NCBI RefSeq assembly: GCF_024679245.1
Contig: NC_090173.1
Coordinates: forward strand, 14,325,501-14,389,500
Direction of reading: 5' to 3'
Source: Pseudorasbora parva
Lineage: Eukaryota; Chordata; Actinopteri; Cypriniformes; Gobionidae
Length of the DNA stretch: 64,000 nt
The notes under the pieces were generated by a model. The model was not told the origin of the DNA and made no database searches. It was given only the letters and a program-made list of their open reading frames with translations. Shown piece after piece: positions 35,440-48,142 of the stretch. How positions within the stretch are numbered: position 1 is the first letter of the stretch; the number at the start of each line of letters is the position of its first letter. The position numbers and the translations under genes are program-made.

Positions 35440-36250
35440 ATACCATTTCCTCATTGCAGTGATGTGAATTATGACCATTATTATTTAAAAAAAAGAGAAA
35501 AAAAAAAACCTGTATCTGCATTACATTCACGAGAAAATCATAATTTATTATTGGTTCTAAATATAGCTTTTGATGTATTATGGTAATACACATCTACATA
35601 TTTCTTTTTAAATTGCAATTTTAATAAAATATAATTGTAATTTCTTCCTTGCAGTGATGATAATTATGACCATTGTTATAAAAAAAACATAATTCATAAA
35701 AAATGGCTATTGTTTGAATGCATAATTTTAATGTTTACTTGCTTTTTAAGCTCTTTTGAATTAGATTTTTATTATTGTAATACTATTTTTTTAAAACCAG
35801 AATAATTGTCACATAATAAATACTTTACGTAATATATAAATATTATACATTCATGAAAATGAGTTATTTTAGTTGCTATTTAAATTACACATACATGTCA
35901 TTTCCTCATTTCCGTGATGATAACTATGATCATTATTGAAAAACAAAAAAGAGAACATAGTTCATTAAAAATGACAATGGTCCTAAAACTAGGCTATCAT
36001 TACGGTAATCATTGTAATTACAGCCATGAGAATTCGTTTTTTTTTTTTTTTTTTTTTTGCATTACAATAATGAAAATTATGATCAATGCTATTTAAATTC
36101 ATTAAAAATAGCAATGGTTTTAAAACTAGCCTTTGTATCTCATTGCCGTAAATCATTGTAATGTTTACTTTTGAAGGTTTTATAAATTAATTTCTCATTC
36201 GTGTATGCATAATTTTATTCAATTGAAATCAGGATCATTTATAGACAGTA
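35440..36250 (+). repeat. Diverged tandem duplication in dnm2 intron 1
   Basis: A block containing CAGTGATGATAATTATGACC, an A-rich tract, TTCATTAAAAATGGCTATTG, CATTGTAAT and GTTTACTT recurs about four times (starts near 35457, 35652, 35912 and 36063) with spacing of about 150-260 bp. Copies are AT-rich and diverged by substitutions and A/T-run changes. It is non-coding. Confidence 0.55.
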
Positions 36251-37446
36251 CATTATGTACAAATGTTTTCAATTAAAATAATATCAGCATTTTTTCACTT
36301 TAGAGTAAGGCGAAGGTGGTTTTTAAGCACTACAGCAATGGCCATTATCAACACAATTTTTTTTTTTTTTTAATTTAAATATCACAATGATTAAAAAAAA
36401 TAGCTCATATTTGACCAGTTCACTCGTACGAGCCACAGAGTTCTGCATGCTACGTTTAGATTATTAAGGGGACAATATTTCATTATTAAAGGATCCAGAT
36501 AGTGCAGTATATTTGCATTTCAAATCACTTCTGAGGGGTGAACAAGCTATTATCTTGTGAAAATAAAGTGTAATGTTTACAGTTGAGAGTGATTTCCCAC
36601 CGTCCTGTTCCACCTGACCTTGAGTTTTTGTGGTTGGTGTAACCGCCTGTTTTGCAGTATTCATAGGTCACTGGCGCCACACCTGTATGATATCAGACGG
36701 CCGGCTCCAGCTCCAGCTCTGAAAGGCCTCTCGTTCAAACCCTGTCTGATGTGGAGATGTTTGTTACTTGATTCCTTTTGCATTATGAGCTGCACCTTCC
36801 TGTGTTCATTTCCTCCCGCAGTCATCCTAATGTGCGGCTGCTCTGTCTCCGGTCCAATTTGGATGAATTTTCTCGTGATGTTTAGCAGAGGACAGAATAT
36901 GAGTCAAACTGATTGGCTGAAATTTAGTTTCAATTTCCCGTAGATGCAGACGTTCGTCTCTTGGGAGATTTTCTTCATCAATGAAGCTGATTAGTCACGA
37001 AAGACGGATATGTCTGCCAGAATATTTATCAGTTTTGAGATTATTAGCATAGAAGGTTTGCCGTTTGTAATTCTGAAATGTCCTGACAGTTTGGTCGATG
37101 GATTTTTAACAATATTTTGGTGGATTTTGAGTTAAAATGCAGCAAGAGAAGGGTGCATGATAAAAGCAGGCTTTATCTGATATCCTTGCAAAAGAAGCGA
37201 TGTTTCTCAATGATATTGTCCTGCATTAACATCCCTAGAGGTGTCAAGTTTTCCTGGTGACAAAGGATGCATAGCAACATTACCTCGGATTTCATAGTCA
37301 GGTTGAGCAGGTTTGTCCATTACAGTATCAACAATCAGTGTTGGAACTGGCAGTAGAAGTTAGACATAAACCATTAGGTAAAGCTATTTGGCATCTTATA
37401 CCAGGTTCAGCCAATCCGTTTGACGTAGGGTGTCATCGTGAGTCGA

Positions 37447-37508
37447 AGGACTGTCAAACGATTAATCGCAATTAATTGCATCCAAAAGAAAACTTTGTGT
37501 TGTGTTTC

Positions 37509-37577
<69 letters not shown>

Positions 37578-37680
37578 GTGTGTGTACTGTGTATAATTAT
37601 TATAATTCGATATATATTCAATGTATTTAAGACAAATTTGTTATATTTATATATCATATATTTTCTTAAAAAAATATATG
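37447..37680. mobile_element. Fragment of a 'GTCAAACGATTAATCGC' hAT-like repeat with (TA)n
   Basis: GGACTGTCAAACGATTAATC then GCAATTAATTGCATCC, a TA tract (37511-37572) and CACACGTGTGTGTACTGTG follow the order of a common fish hAT-like repeat. The other terminus was not found. Confidence 0.55.
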
Positions 37681-37685
37681 AAAAA

Positions 37686-37804
37686 AAAAAAGTAGCCCCT
37701 CTCGCAGTTCAAAATACTTACACTACGTCTGCCGAGCGTAACTGGTGTCCAATGTCGTCAGACGTAACATAAGCATGTTGAACTACGAGAGGGGCTACTT
37801 TTTC
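37686..37804. repeat. Foldback element with 26-bp arms
   Basis: AAAAAGTAGCCCCTCTCG / CAGTTCAA and TTGAACTACGAGAGGGGC / TACTTTTT form arms with one mismatch around a loop of about 67 bp. The loop holds the smaller pair GTCTG/CAGAC. It is probably a tiny MITE. No target duplication is evident. Confidence 0.75.
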
Positions 37805-38119
37805 CATAAATTGAAAATAAAAGCCGATTCGCGGGAAACTAGATAATTTACAATCAAATTTTAAATGTGGATATTTTTCTTACACAAACGTATCGATTCG
37901 CTTCAGAAGGTCTTTATTAAACCCCGGAGCCGTGTGGAGCAGTTATACGGGAAAAGCGTCACCCGGCACGCCTCAAGGTAACCGTTTTATTCAGGGGTCA
38001 CACTCACACTCCGCCCGATAATGGGTAGATGCACTTTTATGGACTTCAAAAATGACCCAACAGTCACTGCCATTACAAAGCTTGGAAGAGCCAGGACATT
38101 TTTAATATAACTGGTTTTA

Positions 38120-38181
38120 TTTGTCTGAAAGAAGAATGTCATGTACATAAATTTTCATTTTTGGATGAACTAACCCTTTTA
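38120..38181 (-). repeat. Fragment of the 'AAAGGGTTAGTTCACC' repeat
   Basis: ATTTTCATTTTTGGATGAAC followed by TAACCCTTTTA is the reverse complement of the start of the repeat at 20625. Confidence 0.6.
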
Positions 38182-38190
38182 TTTTATACT

Positions 38191-38192
38191 TG

Positions 38193-38268
<76 letters not shown>
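38191..38268. repeat. (GT)n microsatellite
   Basis: About 37 GT units followed by a short TA stretch. Confidence 0.96.
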
Positions 38269-38275
<7 letters not shown>

Positions 38276-38559
38276 ATATTATCTACCATTTTGTGCAAAT
38301 ATCGACACAATGCTTTTCCATTTAACTTAAGCGTATCCTATGTCGATTCTTCAAATGTCACGAAAAACTCAGTTCGCGTGTCAGACTGCTGAAATCACAT
38401 GACATTGCCGATCCGAATCATGACTCAATCCGCTGATTCATAACCGTTCGAATCTTTATTTGAGGTTTAAAAACAAACGCGGAAGAGAAGTCAAGGCTGA
38501 ATAAAGTCGTAGTTTTTGTTATTTTTGGACCAAAATGTATTTTGGATGCTTCAAGATAT

Positions 38560-38762
38560 TCTAATAAACTGATCTCTCATATGGACGACTTTGATGATGT
38601 TTTTATTCCCTTTCTGGACATGGACAGTATAGTGTGCATACACTTAGATGTGACTAAATATAAAATATCTTAAACTGTGTCTGAGGTCTTCAGGTGTGGA
38701 ACGACATTAGGGTGGGTGAGTAATTAATGACATCAATTTCATTTTGGGGTGAACTAGCCCTC
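38560..38762 (-). repeat. Second fragment of the 'AAAGGGTTAGTTCACC' repeat
   Basis: GGTGGGTGAGTAATTAATGA, TTTCATTTTGGGGTGAACTA and GCCCTCTAA match the reverse complement of the 20625-21020 repeat, including the CTCACCC block. Confidence 0.6.
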
Positions 38763-38765
38763 TAA

Positions 38766-39461
38766 GGCCTCCATTTACAGTGCATGATTCAAGTGACCCA
38801 ATTCCAATTTTTTCCTCTCATGTGGCACAAATCAGATATGAAATGTGAATGTGTAAGCAGGAAAAAAAACCATGAATTCCAATATCCTCAGATCGGACTC
38901 AGGCCTCACTCATATATGATTTGGATGCGTGCATTTGCGTCTGCCATGTAAGCGGTCAAATCAGCTATTCCCCAGTAAATGCGAGTCGTACGTCATTGAA
39001 AAAAGGACGGAGGCGAATGACGTCAACTCAGGTGGACACGTACTGCGATCAAGGGCCAGTGTTGCCAAGTCTGCGGTTTTCATGCAGAATTGGGCTACTT
39101 TAACTCCGTTTTGAGTTGCAATTGGACGGGTTTTGTTGTGAAAACCTGGCAACCCTGTCAAGGGCTCTCCTCTTTTTCTCAGCCTTACGAGAGAAATGTT
39201 TTGCCGACCTTTAAAGATGTGTGGAACAGTGCAGACAGCAAAACATTGTGCAATCATTTTGTCTGCGTCCATTGCATATCTCGTTTTACTTCCTTTCATC
39301 GGTTAAGAACGTCTTGGGCTGTTTTGCCAGTGTACAGTGCAAATGCAAATATCGCATACGGGTCGCTTTTGAAAAGATGATGTAAAACCGGGTCGTCAAA
39401 AAAATCAGATAGTGTCACCAAATCGGAATTGTGCATCAAGACCTTCAGTGTAAATGCAGCC
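38766..39461. mobile_element. Harbinger-like non-autonomous element
   Basis: The left end GGCCTCCATTTACAGTG and the reverse complement of the right end GGCTGCATTTACACTG match with two mismatches. TAA lies outside both ends (38763-38765 and 39462-39464), in line with the 3-bp TWA duplication of PIF/Harbinger elements. No transposase. The 112-codon minus-strand frame inside resembles no family I know. Confidence 0.6.
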
Positions 39462-39799
39462 TAAGAGTGAAGACCAAGAGTCAGAAGACAAATTTTACTG
39501 AAGAGTAGTTTGCAGTTGTATCAGCAGAAGCCAGCTTCAGGTCTCACAAGGAGTTTGTAGGCCTTGCTCTGCATACATTAAATTTTTCAACGGTTATACT
39601 CTTTTCAAAGTCTAGCTACATCATTACTGCAGGTTGAATGATTCTGATTGGCTAAGAGTAAATAGATGATCAAAGTACATTTCCACTCATTGACTGAGGC
39701 TAAAGCATATCTAATGGATAGAACTGCTGATGCTGGTAACCGTCAAGCTCCAGACCAGAAATGTTCCCAAAACATACTGATAGCATGTGTGTTCTCTCA

Positions 39800-42700
39800 G
39801 GGTGCGTTCACACTTGTCATGTTTGGTTCGATTAAAACGAACCCTGGTGCGGTTGCTCGGTTAGTGCGGTTCATTTGAACATATTTGAACGCTGCCATCC
39901 GAACCCTGGTGCGCACCAAACAAGCGGACCGAGACCGCTAAAAAGATGGGTCTCGGTCCGCTTCCAAACGAACTCTGGTGCGGTTCGATTGATATATGAA
40001 CGCACCACGGACCAAAGACATGTAAACGGACCAAAAACCGGACGTAATGTCACAAGACGCATAATGCAGCTGATTTGACGACGCGGAAAGATCGATGTAT
40101 CCAAAATGAGTAACTTTAACGTTAGAGGGCAAACGTGGAGCAACGAGGAAGTGCCTAATCAATATTTGGTCAGACGAGCATGTTTCGAAAATGCTAGAAA
40201 AAACACAAAAAGCATACCTGGCTCTTCTCATCAAAGTTCCTGTGTTGCCCATTATTAGCAGGTACAGACGACAGAACGGCCGTCTCTTTTCTGCACAACG
40301 GAGGAAATCCTGCTACTGTTTTGAATGTTTTGAACATTTTATGAGCTCTTCATGAGTTCTCAGCGGGTAAAAATAATGCCACATGTACAAGCTTAAAATG
40401 ATGGCGTTTAATCCAGCACACAGCGTTGTTTTGAATGTTGTGAACATTTCATGAGCTCGAGTTCTCTGGTAAAAAATAATACCATGTACACACTGTAAAA
40501 AATGTATTGTCAAATTAACAGTAACTTACTGGCAACAATTATCCAGTAGTTGCTGTATTTTATTCAACAGTAAAATTACTGTAATACTAACTACAGTAGT
40601 ATTAAGCATACCGTAAAATTAAAAACATTATTTTACTGTATTTTTACCATGTTGAAGTACAGTATTACACTGTTGATTTTTATTAATACTGTATAGTAGT
40701 ATACAGTTATGAAATGTTATTTTTATTTTATTTTATAGTGCTGCTTTGTAACCGGTAGAATATGTAGAAAATTTACTTTTAAAGGCAAATAGAAAAAGAA
40801 CAATTGAAGCTTTAACTGCACAAGGTTTATTGTTTATTTTGAAACATATTTTTAATACATTAGTAATAATAATGTAATATAATACAACAATTAAAAACAA
40901 GATTTATGAAAAATGTATAATTTAACCAGTGAACAACTGGTTACATTTCATCATGTAAAAATGATCCTGAACAGGTAAAAAAAAGAAAAATAGACAGGTT
41001 AAGATGAAGGCCAGGTGAGGGAAAAAGTGGGAGCAACAGCACTTCTGATAATCCTGCAACGAAAGATAAGCACAAATCAATCAGTGGCAAGACATACAAC
41101 TAATAATCAAAAAACCTTTTTAGGGGAAATAATTTTGTGCCATTAATTGCAGCGGAATATCATAAATCAGCATAATTTTGTCTGATATTAACATTTGTCA
41201 ATGTGTTTTTTATAATTATTTGAAAATTAGAAAAGGATATGTTTGCTGTGCTGGGTTAGTAGTACCTGGCTGGTTTGTCATGGGTAAATATCACACTAAA
41301 ACTGCAGTTAGCATCAAATATGTCATGTTGAGTGGTTTATTATAACTTATTCATTCAAGTTCAAAACTGCTGATTCTCTTAGAAACAAAGCAAGTGGCGG
41401 TTTTAATAATAAATTATTAAATCGTTCACTCAAATGATTCGTTCAAAAACAGATTTATTCAGGAACAAAACACTGCAGTGTCGCTTTAATAAGCTCTGCT
41501 CCGGCTTGGTTAAAACGTTTTTTTGTAGAAAAAGAGCAAAAACAGACACACTCATGTCTAAAGTGTAATTTATCACTTTATGTAATTTATTAATATTTTT
41601 TTTGGACTGTTGTTTAAAATCTATTAAATTATCATCACATTATTGGGGAAAACGTCTCTCTCGCTTTTGTGATATCACGTATTTTAAACTTTCAATGCGT
41701 CCCCCACCCCACCCACTTGAGTAACCAAGTCAGAACAACAATTACGATATTATAGCAGACAATAATGTAAATGTCACACCTAGCTTTGTCTTTGGGGAAA
41801 AAATGGACTTTTGAACGCTTCCCTCAGTCCAGATAGACAGTCCAGATAGACTGAGGTAACCTTAAATGAGCGCGCAACTGCACAAGGTCCTGGCAGATCG
41901 CCAGTTCAGGTCATTAAAGACGTACAGAATAAAGTTGTGATTTACACGATAATAAGCGCGAATAAATCGATAAGAGCAATCGAAAAAATTTTTTTAACAA
42001 TAATCCGAGTCCAAACCTGTGGTATCAGATTTCAGTTTCAATTCCAAACCCTAATGAACGCGCAGGCGCTGGTAAATGGCAAAAAGATTCATGTTAAATT
42101 ATTCTGACCTTATAAGAGTATGCAATAAATCACATTTAACCTTACTAATCATGTAACGTTAGGCTATAAGCTTTCAACATGAAGGAAATCCGCTCTTGCC
42201 TTACATACGTTAATATAGAACATGCCGTGGGCAGTTCTTATTTAAACTAACGGTAACCTGTTACTGATCATTTGATTGCATTAAAAATATATAAAGATTC
42301 ATCACTAACCAGATATTTATGGCGAACACTTTGCTGACAGAGACAACGACGCGATGCGGCCTGCGCTCTCAAAGTTGCTCAGGGAACTGAAGAGAGTTCT
42401 TCTTCATAAAATGGCAGCTTGATGTTATTTTTCGCGGTCATTTCGTACTACTGTATTTAAATGAACAGTATCATGTCCCGAACTACATTGTACACAGCGT
42501 ATAGCAAAATTTTGAGAAATAAATTCAATATCTAAATCGTGGTCAGCTATTCTAAATAATTTTAAATTATTAGAATCCATATAAATACAAATGCTACTTA
42601 CCAGACGAAGTTCCAGGTCGGCAGAAAAGACTGATGATGCACTGTCACGACAGAAAATCTTTCAAATGGCCTCTTGTGCACCAGCACCCCCCACTGACAT

Positions 42701-43273
42701 AAATGAAGACTGTTAATAGTCACCCAGTCCTGAAAATGTTTTATTTGTAGGCGATTTTACCTGCAGAATTGTGTGTTGTGTTTTTCGCGGTCAATTTGCA
42801 CTGCTGTATTTAGATTTACAGTAGCTGATAATTTCCCAGAATGCACTGGAAATCTACAGTAAAATACTGTGAACTGTGTACACAATACATAACTGTTGAA
42901 AATACAAAATAATACTGTGAAAGCAACAAAATCTACAGTAACATAATGTAAATGTGTTATACAGCAAGACACTGTTGAGAAAACAGCATAATACTGTGAA
43001 AACAACAGAAATCATTTACAGTGCACGCATAAAATGCCCGCGTGTAATCCGCACACAGCATTGTTTTGAATGTTCGGTAAGCAGCTCCTACGTCATATAA
43101 GCCGACCAATCAGGTTGTGTCCGTCTCCCTATGCCTTTGGTTCGGTAACTTGAGGTTTGCTGTTAAAAATGCCCGTGTGAACGCTAAGCGGACCAGGACT
43201 ATATGTTTTGTTTTTGTTTTTTGGTCCGGACCAAACAAACCAAACTAACCGAACTACAAGTGTGAACGCACCC
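39800..43273. mobile_element. Non-autonomous element with GGGTGCGTTCACAC termini, interrupted
   Basis: Ends GGGTGCGTTCACACTTG and CAAGTGTGAACGCACCC are perfect 17-bp inverted repeats, with TCA outside both (39797-39799 and 43274-43276). The 3-bp duplication suggests a PIF/Harbinger-like element. Subterminal repeats (CGAACCCTGGTGCG, GGACCGAGACC) lie at its left. About 940 bp remain when the nested 40491-43023 element is removed. A truncated relative lies at 44041-44240. Confidence 0.8.
40491..43023. mobile_element. Nested CACTG-terminated (EnSpm/CACTA-like) element
   Basis: The termini CACTGTAAAAAATG and CATTTACAGTG are inverted. Subterminal words such as CTACAGTAAAATACTGTG recur near both ends, as is typical of CACTA-type elements. 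Comparison with an internal duplicate of the host (40381-40400) supports a 2-bp CA target duplication. About 2.5 kb with no transposase frame seen. Confidence 0.72.
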
Positions 43274-43434
43274 TCAGTAAGAGGTACAGACGATTCACTA
43301 TTTATTCTCTATGGATGGAAGTTGAGCAGTAAAATAAAAGCAACACAGTTCTTTAACTCCATTGAAACAAACGAAAGAAGAATCCATATTTCATCTCTGG
43401 AAGCACTGCACTCGTGGCCGTTATAGACCCTCAG

Positions 43435-44040
43435 TCCCTCCTCCGAGGCCAAATGCAGACTTCAGGGAAAATAAAGAGCAATAAACAATCAAACTTTAGT
43501 TCTTTTGATAAATTCATATCATAAACTAGAAGAAATCACTAACACTAAATGGTTGAAATGGTTCCTACAGCACCTTTAATAAAAGACATGTTGAGTTTGA
43601 ATCTGTTGAAGCCGACATGACTTCATATTATTATTGTTATCCAGTAGTTTATTTCCCTATCTAAGATGCGCATGGTATCTTCATCATCATACTTCATTAC
43701 CATTCGCAAATCTCTGACGGTCACGTGACTGTTACGTGACAGTTTCTACTCTGTTGTCAGGTGAATCATTGTTTGATATGTGCATGTCACACCCACAAGT
43801 TTGTGTAGGGTTCATGTCCTGAAAGAGACTTTCCATTCACATTCACTGTCTTTAATATACAGGATTCATATTGCTATGGAAAACCTGGAAATATCATGGA
43901 GTTTCCAAGCCTGGAAAAGTTATAAAACTTGTTTAATGTTAATATGTCTTTAGCTAGATTTGGCGTTTTAAACAAATTGATGCATTTTGAATGAAACCGA
44001 CTCTAAATGGTTTATTAGTGAATCTGTTTGAGGTGGTGTG
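43435..44040. other. No feature recognised
   Basis: Intronic sequence without a supported element. Confidence 0.4.
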
Positions 44041-44240
44041 GTGTTCACACTTGGCATATTTGGTTGGATTGAAACGAACCCTGGTGCGAGTGCTCCGTAA
44101 GTGCGGTTCATTTGAATAAATGAACCTGGTGTGCACCAAACAAATGGATCGAGACCCCTGAAAAGAGGGGCGTCGGTCCGCTTCCAAACGAACTTTGATA
44201 TATGAACGCAACACAGACCAAAGACACGTAAACGAGCCAA
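44041..44240 (+). mobile_element. Truncated relative of the 39800-43273 element
   Basis: TGTTCACACTTGGCATATTT, GAAACGAACCCTGGTGCG, GGTCCGCTTCCAAACGAAC and ACCAAAGACACGTAAACG follow the order of 39805-40030 with about 15 percent divergence by eye. The right end is missing. Confidence 0.75.
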
Positions 44241-45014
44241 AAACGTAAAGATGCGACCCTAAAAAGACAGGATGCCAGTATGGTGGCCGATATCGTGCAT
44301 CCCTGTGTTGCCATAAGCTAGTAAAACACGTGTGCTTGTAGAAATAACATGTTTGTGTGTGTGACAGAGGCAGGGCATTCCTTCAGGGAGGCAAAATGGA
44401 GTCAAACCACTAGCGTTCACCTGACATCTGTTTGCTCATCAGGAATTTCTGGAAGCTCTCGTTTCTAATCACAGACTCGGTCAATCATCCAGTGTTTGTT
44501 TCATCAGAAAGACTTATTTAAATGATGTTCGCATGGCACTCGTGGGCATGTTCTAGTGCGGCTGTGAGAGTTTGGTCAACTTAATTGGACGTTGTTTATG
44601 AGTCTTTAGTTGTAAGATGACTCAGAGGACTAGTTTCCTGGAATGGGCTGTGTCTCACAGGTGGTGTTATTTGAATTCACTCGCTCCAGGTTATTGAGTT
44701 TGTTCAGAGCGAGGGCTTTTTTCATGGATTTAATTTAGTTCACTTACAGTTAAAGCACTGAACCCTAAAAAATAGTTTTTCTTGGTTTTCAACTATGTTT
44801 CTGGTTTTTATTGCACTGTTAGTCAGCACTTGCTTTCTCATGACTCTACAATAAGGATTTCATTTGTTTATTTCTAGTAAACATTTTGTAATGTTTTTAT
44901 TTAGTATATGCCCCAAAGCGGCCTGGCTAGTTAAAAATAATCCACATTTTGAGACTCTGTTCTGTTCCTTTCAGAGACGCTTGCTCTACCTGTTTTTCAA
45001 TGCATCTGTATTCC

Positions 45015-45690
45015 CTTTAAAAGGGTCATATAATGACATTTTTGTACAAGTTAATATGGTTCTTTAGTGTCTAAATAAAAACTTTGTAATATACTTTAAT
45101 TAAAAACTCTCATTAGTATTATAAGAACACTAATTTTACCTGGTCAAAAACAGCTCTGTTTTCACCAAGACATTTCAGTGTATACGGCTTTAAATGATAA
45201 ATGACCCCGCCCCTCTGTTCTGTGGGGCGGCAAGTGGAGTGTTGCCCAAGGGGGTAATCTAGCACTCGGAAAGCGTTCCACCCATAGGGGCTGCCATTGC
45301 TAACCAAGCCATCACCTGCTGTTAGCATCCCATTGACTCCCATTCATTTTTGCGTCACTTTGACAGTGAATAACTTTACATCTGAGGCGTTTAAAGACTC
45401 CATTTGTCCACTGTTTATTTCTAAAGAAACACGACAATGCATAAAAGGCTCCATCACCTTGTATCTTACACTATCGCCCCGTAGAAGCTGTTTTTGTAAA
45501 AATAGGCTAACGATTGCGTCATAACCAACGCGACTCTGTCGCACAGTTGAGAAATTACCGTATAGACAGGAGGAGACGCTCAGAAATAATCTTTACTGTC
45601 TATGAGGCAGTCGGGGGGACGTGGAGACATAAAGTCTGATAAAGTCAAGGGGGAAGAATGGGGAGAAGCCCATAGTGAGCCAAAAGCAAC
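45015..45690. repeat. Dispersed fish repeat ('AAAAGGGTCATATAATGA')
   Basis: It starts AAAAGGGTCATATAATGAC and contains AACAGCTCTGTTTTCACC and AAATGACCCCGCCCC, which I recall from a common cyprinid repeat. The right boundary could extend to about 45855 (AATGCCCCTTTAT). No coding content. Confidence 0.5.
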
Positions 45691-46274
45691 GAGAGAAAAC
45701 ATTTAAACAACGTGATTCAGATTTCACTTTCCACAACTACTAGAAGTTTAATTACGAACATGATGCAGGGAAACAATGTACTGCAAGATGAATTAAAATG
45801 CAGTTAAAATGCCACTAGAAATCAAGAAATCAGGGCAAAAAATGCCCCTTTATGGGGTTTGTCTTGTATGATCATATGGTATAGTTTAGCAATTTCAAAC
45901 AATTAAGAGTCCTTTTTCCTAAATATCTGCATAATTGCTAATGTGAGATTGAATACAACAGTTCTAGCCTATAGAAATCTAGACGCACCCTAGCGTCCTA
46001 CATCTAGATGTCTTCTAGCAACTCTCCATTGGATTGTGAGCTTGAAAAACCAAACTCTGATCAGAATGAATTGAAATTCGCGTATAGATTCGGTGGGCGG
46101 GCTTAACATAATGACGGCAGAGTTGCGACGGTTCACAGTGAATTCCCTGCTACTTAAAAAGAGAAATGATGGCTAACTTGGAGTTAAGCTTTTCTTTGAG
46201 AAAAGAACAGAACGGCATTATCAGGAAATTTTCATTTTGAAGTGAACTAATCGTTTAATTTTGGAAATAATTTG

Positions 46275-46552
46275 TAAACCCTAGAAATGGTTGTGCGTGA
46301 AAATCCCAGTAACTGAGCAGATTGTGAAATACTCAGGCCGGCCCGTCTGGCACCAACAACCATGCCACGCTCAAAATTGCTTAAATCACCTTTCTTTCCC
46401 ATTCTGACATTCAGTTTGGAGTTCAGGAGATTGTCTTGACCAGGACCACACCCCTAAATGCATTGAAGCAACTGCCATGTGATTGGTTGATTAGATAATT
46501 ACATTAATGAGAAATTGAACAGGTGTTCCTAATAAGCCTTTAGGTGAGTGTG
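46275..46552. mobile_element. Tc1/mariner-like terminal fragment
   Basis: CCACGCTCAAAATTGCTTAA, CATTCTGACATTCAG, TTGACCAGGACCACACC, GTGATTGGTTGATTAGATAA and ending AGGTGTTCCTAATAAGCCTT match, from memory, the end of a widespread fish Tc1-like element. Only one terminal part remains. Confidence 0.6.
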
Positions 46553-46574
46553 TGTATGTAAATCAGAGAACAGA

Positions 46575-46665
46575 ATCAGCTCAACTGTTTCCAACATTGA
46601 TAATGATCAGATCATTGATCAGAAATGCTGATTTCTGAAGGATCATGTGACACTGGAGATATTCT
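46575..46665 (+). repeat. Dispersed repeat fragment (GAAGGATCATGTGACACTG)
   Basis: A further copy of the repeat found at 23150-23210 and, reversed, at 28665-28740. Confidence 0.55.
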
Positions 46666-48142
46666 CTCCGGATTACCTGTTATAGGCTAACCTGCAATTT
46701 GGCAAATTTCCAGTTTATTCCCATTAATTCTTATATATTCCTGTTAATCCCCATGGAAAGTTTCCAGCCTTGAAAATTCCCAGAATTTTGCGACCCTCTT
46801 AATGACACTGTTATGATAGTTCAATTTCTAAAATATATTTGAGATTATAGACCATACATATCTGGCTGTGTGAGGCTAGCTCCTTCGGCATTATCCTGAA
46901 CATTGTATGCATTTGTTTCATAAGAGAGGTTCTTGGGAGCGCAAATACATGTTATAACATAAGCTCGTTGGCCCAATGCAGGCAAGTGACCGTTCTGTCA
47001 GCTGACTCAACTCTTTCACACTAGCCCCTATCATTATTGTATAGCCTTCTGAATCCGTCTGGAAGCAAGGGCTCATTTGGGGACATGGGCGACACCATAT
47101 TTGAATAAAAAGCCTCTGGAGCAAAGTCGAGTCTGATAAACAACGTCTGTTCAAATATAATAATAAAAAGTGCATGGCACGTTATGAGAACAGTGTTACC
47201 TTAGTGCTTTAGCACGCTCTCTGACCTCCTGTCAGGCCTTTATCCGCCATACTAACATTTAGACAGCTGGGAATTAACAAACAAAAGCACTATTCATTTC
47301 ACGGACACAATCAGAGCTCAGTAAACATTAGTAAGTTACACATATTAATTAGCCCAATCCATGTCGCATCTGCCAACATGTCAAGTAGAATGAGACCAAT
47401 GTTGTTGAGATTGTTGGTCATATTTCATCCTGCCGAGCTGGATTTTCGAGATCTTTCTCCAGATATGCAGGTTTAAACAGACTCGAGGCCAGCGCCTCCA
47501 TCATGGCTGTTTATTGCAGGGCTGATGTCATTGTTCTGCGTGACTTCTGCTATCTGGCTCCGCCGGCTGCTTTAGGTGGGGCTGTTGTTCATTTTGCTGT
47601 GTTCACTATGGGAGGAGTATAAAACTGGAGCGAGAACACAGCGTGAACCTTGTGTAAGGCAGGCAGATAACGCCACGGGCTGTTTTGTGCAAATGTGGAA
47701 CTGAACCCATCAGTTATTAATTATGAATTGGATGACACAAAGGAAGTTGTGTTTTTGTGTTACCATATGCTGCTTATTGTGCAGCATTTCCACAAAAAAA
47801 GTCAATTCTTTACCATTGGGATCATGTCCAAACACCTTCTCATTGTTGGTTAGAATTAAACAGCCTTTTTTGGTACTGTACCTTTAAGACTTGCATTTGT
47901 AAATTATTATTATTTTTTTTTTTTTGATTAGCTGATCTCTGTGTACTGGTGTAATCCAGAAACTTGATGAAGGGGGAGGAGGGGCATCAACATGCTTCAA
48001 AATATCTTATTTTTTCCATAATTGTATTCAGATTGAATGTGTTTTTGCACATAATGTATAGCTTGCTTAGATACATTCACTATATTTATTTTCATTGTTT
48101 GAGGACAATATTGGTTAGGATGTGGAATTTGTATCCAATTAA

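Noticed and set aside
38961..39299. 112-codon minus-strand frame
   Set aside because: It lies inside a Harbinger-like non-autonomous element and has no similarity to the Harbinger nuclease or Myb-like protein.
47560..47660. TATA-like GAGTATAAAACTGG preceded by a GC-rich patch as an internal dnm2 promoter
   Set aside because: A single motif with no recognisable downstream exon is not enough support.
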